Of a stretch of 64,000 nucleotides of DNA, positions 9,473 to 17,731 are shown piece after piece. This DNA is from Streptomyces goshikiensis (GTDB lineage Bacteria > Actinomycetota > Actinomycetes > Streptomycetales > Streptomycetaceae), in assembly GCF_014650555.1 (NCBI RefSeq), contig NZ_BMVE01000001.1:124001-188000 (forward strand), written 5' to 3'. Every line of letters starts with the position of its first letter. The stretch's first letter is position 1. Below the pieces are notes generated by a model that saw only the letters and a list, made by a program, of their open reading frames with translations, was not told the origin of the DNA and did no database searches. A program made the position numbers and the translations under genes.

Positions 9473-10999
9473 TCAGACGGCCTCCGCGGCCTCGGGGAGC
9501 CGGGAGGCGAGGTGGTCGGTCAGCCGGACCACCTCGGCGACGTCGCCGTACTCACGCGCGGCGGTGTCCACGGTCTTGCGCAGCCGGGTGTTCACCCTTT
9601 CGGACCGCACCTTTCCGGCCACGTCAAGCGCGCGTCCGACGAGGACGGTGGCCTGCTCGGGCTCCCGCTGGAGCAGGTGGACGGTGGCCATGCCGATGAG
9701 GTTGAGGGCGTAGGAGCGCTGGTGCTCCTCGTCCTTCTCGAAGAGTTCCACGGCCCGCGCCATCACGGGTTCTGCGAGGGAGGCGTAGGTGGGGCTGCGC
9801 CCGGCCACGTAGGCCAGATCGCGGTACGAGTGGGAGTTCTCGCCGTTGAGCTCGGCCTCGGAGAAGAACCGGATCCAGTCGGGCTCGGGCTCGCTGCCGA
9901 AGGCGAGGTCTCCGAAGGTGTCCTCGGCCATCCGGACGGCCCGCTTGCAGCGGCTGGGCTGGCCCATGTTGGCGTAGGCGCGGGCCTCCATCGCATACAG
10001 CATGGCCTGGGTGCGGGGGCCCGCGCAGTCGCGGCTGCCGTACTGGGCGAGGTGGATGAGTTCCAGGGCGTCCTCGGGGCGGCCGAGGTGGATCATCTGG
10101 CGGCTCATGTTGGAGAGGATGTACGAGCCCAGCGGCTTGTCCCCGGCCTCCTTGGCGGCGTGCAGGGCGAGGACGAAGTACTTCTGCGCGGTCGGGTGCA
10201 GGCCGATGTCGTAGCTCATCCAGCCGGCCAGTTCGGAGAGCTCGGCGGCGACCTTGAAGAGCCGCTTCATGACCGGGGCCGGGTGGTTCTCCTGGAGCAG
10301 GTCGGTGACCTCGTGGAGCTGGCCCACGACGGCCTTGCGGCGCAGTCCGCCGCCGCACTGGGCGTCCCACTGGCGGAACATCACGGTGGTGGCTTCGAGG
10401 AGGTCGAGCTCCGGGCCGGACAGCCGCGGGGGGCGGTGCCCGGAGGCGCCCGCCGGCCCGCCCCCGGTGCGCGATCCGGGGTCGGCGGCCGGGACCGGGA
10501 CGAGCCAGCGCTGCATGGGCTCGATGAGGGCGGGGCCGGCGGAGAGGGCGAGCGAGGTCCCGAGGAACCCGCGCCGGGCCAGCATCAGGTCGCTGCGGGA
10601 GAACTCGCCGAGCAGCTCGACGGTCTGGGGTCCGGCCCAGGGCAGGTCCACGCCGGAGACCGAGGGGGTCTGGTGGGCGGTGCGCAGGCCGAGCTGTTCG
10701 ATGGCGACGACGGAGCCGAAGCGTTCGGAGAACAGCTCGGAGAGGATCCGCGGGACGGGTTCGCGGGGCTGTTCGCCGTCGAGCCAGCGGCGCACCCGGG
10801 AGGTGTCCGTGCTGATGTGGTGGGCGCCCATCTGGCGGGCGCGGCGGTTCACCTGGCGGGCGAGTTCGCCCTTGGACCAGCCGCTGCGCACGAACCACGA
10901 CGTCAGTTGTTCGTTGCGGTCGGCGGTCCCCGGCGGCACTTCCGACTCGGACGACACTTCGGACTCCGCACTCGTTCCGCTTGCGCCGTTGCCGCCCAC
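9473..10999 (-). CDS. nsdA: NsdA-type developmental regulator
   Basis: 508 residues from a GTG. The N-terminal third carries a DNA-binding-like segment (WSKGELARQVNRRARQMG, then RVRRWLDGEQPREPVPRILSELF), and the C-terminal two thirds is helical TPR-like repeat sequence (AEDTFGDLAFGSEPEPDW and YALNLIGMATVHLLQ). In S. coelicolor NsdA is a negative regulator of sporulation and antibiotic production. It lies next to amtB, as in that genome. DNA binding is inferred; the family is also annotated simply as a TPR-containing transcriptional regulator. Confidence 0.88.
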   Translation of the reverse strand: MGGNGASGTSAESEVSSESEVPPGTADRNEQLTSWFVRSGWSKGELARQVNRRARQMGAHHISTDTSRVRRWLDGEQPREPVPRILSELFSERFGSVVAIEQLGLRTAHQTPSVSGVDLPWAGPQTVELLGEFSRSDLMLARRGFLGTSLALSAGPALIEPMQRWLVPVPAADPGSRTGGGPAGASGHRPPRLSGPELDLLEATTVMFRQWDAQCGGGLRRKAVVGQLHEVTDLLQENHPAPVMKRLFKVAAELSELAGWMSYDIGLHPTAQKYFVLALHAAKEAGDKPLGSYILSNMSRQMIHLGRPEDALELIHLAQYGSRDCAGPRTQAMLYAMEARAYANMGQPSRCKRAVRMAEDTFGDLAFGSEPEPDWIRFFSEAELNGENSHSYRDLAYVAGRSPTYASLAEPVMARAVELFEKDEEHQRSYALNLIGMATVHLLQREPEQATVLVGRALDVAGKVRSERVNTRLRKTVDTAAREYGDVAEVVRLTDHLASRLPEAAEAV

Positions 11000-11394
11000 A
11001 GGAACGCCCCCATCCGCTCAGCTTCTTCACACGGAACCCTGGCCGGGGCGGCCCGCGCCGCCTGGGACCTTCACAGGTCCTCCACCGATTGCCTCCGGCA
11101 TACCCACGCTCGATACGCCTTCCGGGTTCGTGCACTGAAAGTAATCCTACGATCACCTCCACCGCGAGGTCGATTCCAGAAACGCCACCATTCGCCACCC
11201 CTTCGAATGAACTAGCCACCGGCCAGGCGCGATTCACTTGACACCTAGGCGAAATCAATCGGGTGGACAGGAGTGCGCCGGGGCGCGCGCGGCGAGGAGT
11301 GCGCCGGGCGGGGGTCGCTCGGCGCCCGGCTCCCATCCGGTCGCGCCTACGTCGTAACCACCGGCGCGTCCGACCCGTTGGAGGGGGCATGGGC
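11000..11394. other. Divergent intergenic region between nsdA and the primase-domain gene
   Basis: 395 bases holding the promoters of both neighbours. It is less GC-rich around 11130-11260. A TTGACA hexamer lies at 11238-11243 but has no convincing -10 at 17-18 bases. A 14-base exact direct repeat (AGGAGTGCGCCGGG) occurs at 11269-11282 and 11295-11308, 26 bases apart. No gene is supported. Confidence 0.5.
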
Positions 11395-12063
11395 ATGGGC
11401 TTCACGATCGGCGGCAGTCGCAGCACCAGGGAATTCCGTTCCGGCGCTCGGCGCCGCGGCCGGACGTCGGAGTGCACGGCGGTGGCGGAGTACACCGGGC
11501 TGTGGGGCTGGGACGCGGTCCCGGGCGCCCGCGCCGCGGCCCCCGCCCGCCAGTGCTCCTGCGGTCATACGAATTGCAGCGCGCCCGGGGCGCATCCGCT
11601 GGACTTCGCTCCGACCGTCAAGGCCGGGGCCACCCTCGACGAGGTCACCGAGGCCTGGGGCGAGTACCCCGGCGCGGCGGTGCTCCTCCCGGCGGGCCGC
11701 GCCTTCGACGTCATCGAGGTCTCCGCGGAGGCCGGCCGGCGCGCGCTGGTGCGGCTGGAGCGGATGGGCCTGCCGCTGGGGCCGGTCACCGCGACCCCGG
11801 ACGGCCGGGCCCAGTTCTTCGTGGCCCCCGGCGCCGCGGCCGAGCTGCCGCAGCTGCTGTACCGGATGGGCTGGGACGACGCGGACCTCGACCTGCGCGC
11901 GCTGGGCCCCGGGGCGTACGTCACCGCCCCGCCCTCCGACTTCGCGGGGCTCGGTCCGGTCAGCTGGCTGCGGCCGCCGGCGCTCGACTCGGCGGGCGGC
12001 CCCCCGCAGGCCCGGCTGCTGCTCGGCACCCTGGCGTACCTCTGCCACCGCTTCCGCCGCTAG
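11395..12063 (+). CDS. Bifunctional DNA primase/polymerase-domain protein
   Basis: 222 residues. It shows the Cys/His segment CSCGHTNCSAPGAHPLDF, typical of the N-terminal domain of prim-pol-like proteins, but it is only about one domain long and lacks helicase modules. The role is unknown; it is conserved next to nsdA in Streptomyces as I recall. The second of two close ATGs (11395) is preferred because the GGAGGGG at 11380-11386 is correctly spaced for it and too close to the first (11389). It is convergent with ftsY across a 34-base palindrome. Confidence 0.75.
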   Translation: MGFTIGGSRSTREFRSGARRRGRTSECTAVAEYTGLWGWDAVPGARAAAPARQCSCGHTNCSAPGAHPLDFAPTVKAGATLDEVTEAWGEYPGAAVLLPAGRAFDVIEVSAEAGRRALVRLERMGLPLGPVTATPDGRAQFFVAPGAAAELPQLLYRMGWDDADLDLRALGPGAYVTAPPSDFAGLGPVSWLRPPALDSAGGPPQARLLLGTLAYLCHRFRR

Positions 12064-12094
12064 CCGGTCCCTGCGGCTGCGCCCCGTAACGGAC

Positions 12095-12128
12095 GAGTGC
12101 CCCGTGTCCGGCCGGACACGGGGCACTC
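12095..12128. terminator. 34-base perfect palindrome, bidirectional terminator
   Basis: Two 17-base arms (12095-12111 and 12112-12128; first arm GAGTGCCCCGTGTCCGG) with no spacer. It lies between the stops of the primase-domain gene (12063, +) and ftsY (12151, -), so it most likely ends both transcripts. Confidence 0.8.
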
Positions 12129-12150
12129 ACTCGTCTTCGGGACGGCGCGC

Positions 12151-13368
12151 TCAGTCGCCGATCAGGGCGTCCACGAACGCCTCCGGCTCGAACGGGGCCA
12201 GGTCGTCGGCGCCCTCGCCGAGACCGATCAGCTTCACCGGGACGCCGAGCTCGCGCTGGACGGCCACGACGATGCCGCCCTTGGCGGTGCCGTCGAGCTT
12301 GGTCAGCACGATGCCGGTGATGTCCACGACCTCGGCGAACACGCGGGCCTGGGTCAGGCCGTTCTGCCCGGTGGTGGCGTCCAGGACCAGCAGGACCTCG
12401 TCCAGCGGGCCGTGCTTCTCGACGACGCGCTTGACCTTGCCGAGCTCGTCCATGAGCCCGGTCTTGGTGTGCAGGCGGCCGGCGGTGTCGATGAGCACCA
12501 CGTCGGCTCCCTCGGCGATGCCCTCCTTGACCGCGTCGTAGGCGATCGAGGCCGGGTCGCCGCCCTCGGGGCCGCGTACGGTGCGCGCGCCGACCCGGTC
12601 GCCCCAGGTCTGGAGCTGGTCGGCGGCGGCGGCCCGGAAGGTGTCGGCCGCGCCGAGCACCACGCTGCGACCGTCGGCTACGAGCACGCGCGCCAGCTTG
12701 CCGGTGGTGGTGGTCTTGCCGGTGCCGTTGACGCCGACGACCATCACGACGCCCGGGGTGTCGGCGCCGCCCTCGGTCTTCACGGCGCGGTCGAAGTCGG
12801 TGCCGACCAGAGTCAGCAGCTCCTCCTTCAGCAGGGCCCGCAGGTCCGCCGGGGTGCGGGTGCCGAGCACCTTGACCCGGTCGCGGAGCCGGTCCACCAG
12901 CTCCTGGGTCGGTACGACACCGACGTCGGCGATGAGGAGGGTCTCCTCGATCTCCTCCCAGGTGTCCTCGTCGAGGTGCTCGCGGGAGAGCAGCGTGAGC
13001 AGCCCCTTGCCCAGCGAGTTCTGCGACCGGGCGAGGCGGGCGCGCAGCCGGACGAGACGGCCGGCCGTGGGCTCGGGCACCTCGATCTCGGGGGCGGCGG
13101 GCGCCTCGGGCTCGGCGACCGGCGGGGCGGCGGGTTCCGCGACCTCCGCCTCGGGAAGTCCGACCTCCTCGATCGTGCGGCGCGGCTCTTGGGCCGTCGG
13201 TGCGGCGTCCTCCCCCACCTGCGGTTCGGCGGGCGGGGCAGTGATGGTCGGCGTACTGGGCGGCGCCGTCGGCGGCAGCTGCTTCTTCTTGCGGCTGCTG
13301 ACCACGAGCCCGCTGATCGCGCCGACCGCGACCAGGGCGATGACTACAGCAAGGATGAGGATGTCCAT
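12151..13368 (-). CDS. ftsY: Signal recognition particle receptor FtsY
   Basis: 405 residues. It begins with a membrane segment (ILILAVVIALVAVGAISGLV), followed by a Pro/Ala/Glu-rich linker and the NG GTPase domain: G1 VNGTGKTTTTGKLA, DTAGRLHTK, and TKLDGTAKGG. It docks Ffh-ribosome complexes at the membrane. The start ATG at 13368 gives the expected hydrophobic N-terminus; the extra in-frame upstream sequence is not family-like. The N-terminal membrane anchor is usual in actinobacterial FtsY and absent in E. coli. Confidence 0.96.
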   Translation of the reverse strand: MDILILAVVIALVAVGAISGLVVSSRKKKQLPPTAPPSTPTITAPPAEPQVGEDAAPTAQEPRRTIEEVGLPEAEVAEPAAPPVAEPEAPAAPEIEVPEPTAGRLVRLRARLARSQNSLGKGLLTLLSREHLDEDTWEEIEETLLIADVGVVPTQELVDRLRDRVKVLGTRTPADLRALLKEELLTLVGTDFDRAVKTEGGADTPGVVMVVGVNGTGKTTTTGKLARVLVADGRSVVLGAADTFRAAAADQLQTWGDRVGARTVRGPEGGDPASIAYDAVKEGIAEGADVVLIDTAGRLHTKTGLMDELGKVKRVVEKHGPLDEVLLVLDATTGQNGLTQARVFAEVVDITGIVLTKLDGTAKGGIVVAVQRELGVPVKLIGLGEGADDLAPFEPEAFVDALIGD

Positions 13369-13523
13369 AACCCGTCCAGTATCGGCCACGGCCGCCGCGG
13401 AGCAGGGACCTCGGCGGTGGCTCCCGGCGATGGCGATCGTGCCGTACGCCGCCATTTGTGGTTTTAGCGGCACATCCATGATGATGGGCGACTTCCCCCT
13501 GACCGCGTCCCCCGGAGAACCGC

Positions 13524-14984
13524 ATGCCTGCCGAGCCCGCCGACGGAGCGGTGGACGCCGCGATAGAGACCCGCGGGCTTGAGCCCGTACCGGACGCCGA
13601 GCGCGACGGCCGGGTCCGTGAGCTCGTACCCACCTGGGTCGCCGCCAACATCAGCGTGCTGCTGCTCACCATGGGCGCGGGTCTGGTGATCTTCAACAAG
13701 CTCAACATCTGGCAGGTGCTGGTCGTCGCGATCGCCGCGCCCGTCGTGTCCTACGGGCTCGTCGGGCTGATCTCGATTGCCGGCAAGCGCGGCGGCGCGC
13801 CCGGCATGGCGCTCTCCCGGGCGGTCTTCGGGCAGCGCGGCAACCTCTTCCCGGGCGCGCTGATCTGGGTGGCCCGCTGGGGCTGGGAGACCATCAACGC
13901 GGTCAGCGGCGCCTACGCGGTGCTGACCGTCCTGGACCTGCTCTTCGGCGTCAGGAAGAACACCCCGCTGATCGTGGTCACGCTGCTGTTCTTCGTCACC
14001 TGCACCTTCGTGGTGTCGGGGCTCGGCATCAACGCGCTGCGCGTCTGCTCGAAGTGGTCGACGTACCTGTTCGGCGGGTTCAGCGTGCTCGTGCTCGGCT
14101 ATCTGGTGGCCACCACGGACTGGTCGGACGTCTTCGGCAAGCCGGCCGGCTCCACGGCGATGATGATCGCGGGCATCGGCACGATCGCGGCGGGCGGCAT
14201 CAGCTGGGTTCCGTCCGGTCCGGACTTCACCCGCTACCTGCCGCGCACCGCCTCCTCCCGGGGTGTGGTCGGCGCGACGATCGGCGGCGCGAGCGTGGTC
14301 GTCCTGCCGATGGTGCTGATGGGCGCGGTGATGGCCGTCGGCACGCCCGACCTGGCGACCGCGCAGGACCCGGTCTCCTTCATCGGCGAGCTGCTGCCGA
14401 CCTGGCTCGCGGTGCCGTACCTGTTGATCGCCCTGGTCGGCATGCTGCTGATCAACTCGATGTCGATGTACTCCGCCGGGTTCACGGCGCAGACCCTGGG
14501 CATCAAGGTCCCGCGCGCGTGGGCGGTCAGCGTCAACGCCGTCATCAGCCTGGTCTTCGGTTTCCTGCTGATGGTGGTGGCGACCAGCTTCTTCGGCTCG
14601 TTCATCTCGTTCCTGACCCTGCTGGCGGTGGCGTTCTCCGCGTGGATCGGGGTCTTCGGCGTGGACATGCTCCGCCGCACGGCCTACGACGGCGCCGCGC
14701 TGCTGGACACCACCCCCTCCAGTGCCTACTGGTACCGGGGCGGCTTCGCCTGGCAGGCCATGACCGCCTGGGGGATGGCCCTGGTGGTGGGCCTGCTGTT
14801 CACCAAGGTCGACTGGTTCGGCGGCCCGCTCGCCTCGACCTGGATCGGGCGCAACGGCCTGGGCTGGGCGGCCGGCATCCTCACCTCCGCCGTCCTCTAC
14901 GCGCTGCTCCCCCGCACCGTCCCCGCTCCCGGGTCCGCGGACCCGTCCGAGGAGCCGGCGCTCACGGGATCCCTGGGCAACTGA
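13524..14984 (+). CDS. NCS1-family cytosine/purine-type permease
   Basis: 486 residues with about twelve membrane spans. NCS1 hallmarks include NISVLLLTMGAGLVIF in helix 1, KRGGAPGMALSRAVFGQRGN, and GRNGLGWAAG near the end. It imports nucleobases, hydantoins or vitamins by cation symport; the substrate cannot be read from sequence. A GGAG (13513-13516) precedes the ATG. It is followed 63 bases later by a luciferase-like flavin oxidoreductase in the same orientation; a catabolic pairing is possible but only inferred. Confidence 0.88.
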   Translation: MPAEPADGAVDAAIETRGLEPVPDAERDGRVRELVPTWVAANISVLLLTMGAGLVIFNKLNIWQVLVVAIAAPVVSYGLVGLISIAGKRGGAPGMALSRAVFGQRGNLFPGALIWVARWGWETINAVSGAYAVLTVLDLLFGVRKNTPLIVVTLLFFVTCTFVVSGLGINALRVCSKWSTYLFGGFSVLVLGYLVATTDWSDVFGKPAGSTAMMIAGIGTIAAGGISWVPSGPDFTRYLPRTASSRGVVGATIGGASVVVLPMVLMGAVMAVGTPDLATAQDPVSFIGELLPTWLAVPYLLIALVGMLLINSMSMYSAGFTAQTLGIKVPRAWAVSVNAVISLVFGFLLMVVATSFFGSFISFLTLLAVAFSAWIGVFGVDMLRRTAYDGAALLDTTPSSAYWYRGGFAWQAMTAWGMALVVGLLFTKVDWFGGPLASTWIGRNGLGWAAGILTSAVLYALLPRTVPAPGSADPSEEPALTGSLGN

Positions 14985-15000
14985 CGCAACGTCAGCTAAC

Positions 15001-15041
15001 GTCCCCCTTCGCCCGTCCACCCACATCCGGCGAAGGGGGAC
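15001..15041 (+). promoter_or_regulatory. Hairpin overlapping the ribosome-binding region of the LLM oxidoreductase
   Basis: Perfect 13-bp inverted repeat (GTCCCCCTTCGCC at 15001-15013 with 15029-15041) and a 15-base loop. The second arm contains the only purine-rich stretch (GAAGGGGGA) available as a Shine-Dalgarno for the ATG at 15048, so folding would hide it. It may also act as a terminator for the permease gene. Confidence 0.6.
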
Positions 15042-15047
15042 TCCTCC

Positions 15048-16034
15048 ATGCCCATCACCGTGGCCCGGTTCAATCTCGTCGACCCGCACGGCACCCCCGA
15101 GACGCTCTCCGCCCGCTACCGGGCCGCGCTGGAGATGGCACGCTACGCGGACGACCGCGGCGTCGACACGGTCCAGACCGAGGAGCACCACGGCACCGCC
15201 AACAACTGGCTGCCCTCGCCGTTCGCCTTCGCGGGCGCGGTCTTCGGCGCGACCCGGCGGATCGCCGTCACCGTCTCGGCGATCATCAGCCCGCTGTACG
15301 ACCCGCTGAAGGTCGCCGAGGACGTCGCCGTCCTCGACCTGCTCAGCGGCGGCCGCCTCGTCACGGTCGCGGGCATCGGCTACCGGCCCGAGGAGTACGA
15401 GCAGCACGGCGTGGAGTGGGGCCGGCGCGGCCGGCTCCAGGACGAGCTGCTGGAGACCCTGCTGAAGGCGTGGACCGGCGAGCCCTTCGAGTTCCGGGGC
15501 CGTACGGTACGGGTCACCCCGGTCCCGTTCACCCGCCCGCACCCGCTGCTGCTGGTCGGCGGCAGCTCCCGGGCGGCCGCCCGCCGCGCGGCCCGGCTGG
15601 GGCTGCCGTTCTTCCCGAGCGCACACCTGCCCGAGCTGGAGGCGTACTACGGGGAGCAGCTCGCGGAGCACGGGACGGAGGGCTTCTGCATGATGCCCGC
15701 CGCCGAGACCCCGCTGCTGCACATCGCGGAGGACCCGGACCGGGTCTGGGCCGAGTACGGCGACCGGTTCCTGCACGAGGCCGGGACGTACGCCTCCTGG
15801 CAGTCCAAGGACATCCGCAGCGCGGTGCGGTCCGGCGCGCGGACGGTAGCGGAGCTGCGCGCGGAGGGCGTGTACCGGGTGCTGACCCCGGCGGAGGCCC
15901 TCGCGTACGCCCGGGGCGCCGGCGAGGCGGGGAACCTGGTCCTGCACCCGCTGTGCGGCGGGATGCCGGTCGACGAGGGCTGGCGCAGCCTCCAGCTGCT
16001 GTGCGAACAGGTGCTGCCCCGGCTCAGGGAATGA
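15048..16034 (+). CDS. LLM-class flavin-dependent oxidoreductase
   Basis: 328 residues, a luciferase-like monooxygenase barrel. Family marks include VDTVQTEEHHGT near the N-terminus, PLKVAEDVAVLDLLSGGR, and VAGIGYRPEEYEQHGV. It is likely FMN- or F420-dependent; the window also holds a CofC homologue of F420 synthesis, but no link is shown. The substrate is unknown. The Shine-Dalgarno is buried in a stable hairpin. The 3' end, including the stop, lies within the terminator hairpin at 16007-16051. Confidence 0.88.
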   Translation: MPITVARFNLVDPHGTPETLSARYRAALEMARYADDRGVDTVQTEEHHGTANNWLPSPFAFAGAVFGATRRIAVTVSAIISPLYDPLKVAEDVAVLDLLSGGRLVTVAGIGYRPEEYEQHGVEWGRRGRLQDELLETLLKAWTGEPFEFRGRTVRVTPVPFTRPHPLLLVGGSSRAAARRAARLGLPFFPSAHLPELEAYYGEQLAEHGTEGFCMMPAAETPLLHIAEDPDRVWAEYGDRFLHEAGTYASWQSKDIRSAVRSGARTVAELRAEGVYRVLTPAEALAYARGAGEAGNLVLHPLCGGMPVDEGWRSLQLLCEQVLPRLRE

Positions 16035-16051
16035 GCGGGGGCAGCACCTGT
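16007..16051. terminator. Bidirectional terminator overlapping the LLM gene stop
   Basis: Perfect 14-bp inverted repeat (ACAGGTGCTGCCCC at 16007-16020 with 16038-16051) and a 17-base loop that contains the LLM stop codon (16032-16034). It separates this gene from the convergent sugar transporter (stop at 16084). Confidence 0.75.
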
Positions 16052-16083
16052 CGTAAGAGGAGAGGGGGTGTTGGCGGGGGTGG

Positions 16084-17514
16084 TTACCCCATCTCCTCCA
16101 ACGCCTTGCCCTTGGTCTCCGGCACCCACTTGAGGATGAAGGGGATCGAGAGCAGGGCGAAGAACGTGTAGATCATGTAGGCGCCCGAGAGGTTCCAGTC
16201 GGAGAGCGACGGGAACGAGACGGTGATGACCCAGTTGGCGATCCACTGGGCGGCGGCGGCCACACCGAGGGCGGCGGCGCGGATGCGGCCGGGGAACATC
16301 TCGCCGAGCAGCACCCAGACCACCACGCCCCAGGAGAGCGCGAAGAAGAGGACGAAGAGGTTGGCCGCGACCAGGGCGACGACGCCCTGGGTGTCCGGCA
16401 GGGAGATGTTGTCGCCGGTCCCGGTCTTGAAGGAGAAGGCCCAGGCGGCGGCGCCCAGGGACAGCGCCATGCCGACGGAGCCGATGAGGGCGAGCGGCTT
16501 GCGGCCGATCCGGTCCACGAAGATCATCGCGATCACGGTGCCGACGATGTTCACGACGGAGGTCTCGAAGGAGTACAGGAACGAGGCGCTCGGGTCGATG
16601 CCGACCGACTGCCACAGCGAGGAGCTGTAGTAGAAGATCACGTTGATGCCGACCAGCTGCTGGAAGACCGAGAGGCCGATGCCGATCCAGACGATGGGCA
16701 GGAAGCCGAAGCGGCCGCCGAGCAGGTCCTTGAAGGTGGACTTGTGCTCGGAGCGCATGGATCGGTCGATCTCGCGGACGCGGGCGTCGGCGTCGATGCC
16801 CGAGCCCTCGACCTCGCGCAGGACCTCCTTGGCCTTGTCCGTACGGCCGACCGAGACGAGGAAGCGCGGGGACTCGGGGATGACGAAGGACAGCAGGCCG
16901 TAGAGCACGGCCGGGACGACCATCACGCCGAGCATCCACTGCCAGGCTTCCAGGCCGCCGATCTCGCCGCGCTGGTCGCCGTCGGCGAGGTTGAGGATGC
17001 CCCAGTTGACCAGCTGGGAGACGGCGATGCCGATGACGATGGCCGCCTGCTGGAAGGAGGCCAGCCGGCCGCGGTAGGCGGGCGGGGAGACCTCGGCGAT
17101 GTAGGCGGGGCCGATGACCGAGGCCATGCCGATGCCGAAGCCGCCGACGACCCGCCACATGGCGAGGTCCCAGAGGGCGAACGGGAGGGCGGAGCCGATG
17201 GCGCTCGCGGTGAACAGGGCGGCCGCGATCTGCATGCAGCGGATTCGGCCGATCCGGTCGGCGATGCGGCCGGCCGTGGCCGCGCCGAAGGCGCAGCCGA
17301 TCAGGGCGGCGGCGATCACCTGGGCGAGTGCCGCCGAGCCGACGTCGAAGCGCTCGCGGATGGCGACGACGGCGCCGTTGATGACGGAGCTGTCGTAACC
17401 GAAGAGGAAGCCGCCCATGGCAGCGGCCGCGGTGATGAAGATGACGTGGCCGAGGTGGTCGGGCTGGGCCGCACTTCCACCGCCCGACGCGGGTGCGTTC
17501 GCTGTGCTGGTCAA
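16084..17514 (-). CDS. Sugar-porter-family MFS transporter
   Basis: 476 residues with twelve spans. Sugar-porter signatures are clear: GGFLFGYDSSVINGAV in helix 1, GRIADRIGRI after helix 2, PESPRFLVSVGR at the end of the first half, DRIGRKPLA, and PETKGKALEEMG at the C-terminus. It is probably a monosaccharide/proton symporter. A TTG start at 17514 is chosen because AGGAG sits six bases upstream and the family N-terminus begins soon after; the longer frame to 17625 adds arginine-rich non-family sequence. An operator-like inverted repeat lies upstream. Confidence 0.92.
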   Translation of the reverse strand: MTSTANAPASGGGSAAQPDHLGHVIFITAAAAMGGFLFGYDSSVINGAVVAIRERFDVGSAALAQVIAAALIGCAFGAATAGRIADRIGRIRCMQIAAALFTASAIGSALPFALWDLAMWRVVGGFGIGMASVIGPAYIAEVSPPAYRGRLASFQQAAIVIGIAVSQLVNWGILNLADGDQRGEIGGLEAWQWMLGVMVVPAVLYGLLSFVIPESPRFLVSVGRTDKAKEVLREVEGSGIDADARVREIDRSMRSEHKSTFKDLLGGRFGFLPIVWIGIGLSVFQQLVGINVIFYYSSSLWQSVGIDPSASFLYSFETSVVNIVGTVIAMIFVDRIGRKPLALIGSVGMALSLGAAAWAFSFKTGTGDNISLPDTQGVVALVAANLFVLFFALSWGVVVWVLLGEMFPGRIRAAALGVAAAAQWIANWVITVSFPSLSDWNLSGAYMIYTFFALLSIPFILKWVPETKGKALEEMG

Positions 17515-17644
17515 GGTTCGCTCCTGGGCCCGGCGGCGACGGCGGGCGGTGTGGGGATTTCGTCGTTGCTCGTGTTCCTCTAGTGGCGCACAGCAAACTG
17601 CTCGCCACCACCTGAACGTCAACACGGCACAGCAGAGCCTATGG

Positions 17645-17671
17645 CTTCACTTTCCGAAGTCAAGAGTGAAG
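17645..17671 (-). promoter_or_regulatory. Operator-like inverted repeat upstream of the sugar transporter
   Basis: CTTCACT (17645-17651) and AGTGAAG (17665-17671), perfect 7-base arms with centres about two helical turns apart, located 131-157 bases before the TTG start in the gap after smc. It could bind a local sugar-responsive repressor; this is inference. Confidence 0.35.
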
Positions 17672-17731
17672 ATGAACCGGATTGTTCACAGCACTGAGGT
17701 GCTTTGCGTTCATTACATGAAGAGATAAAGG

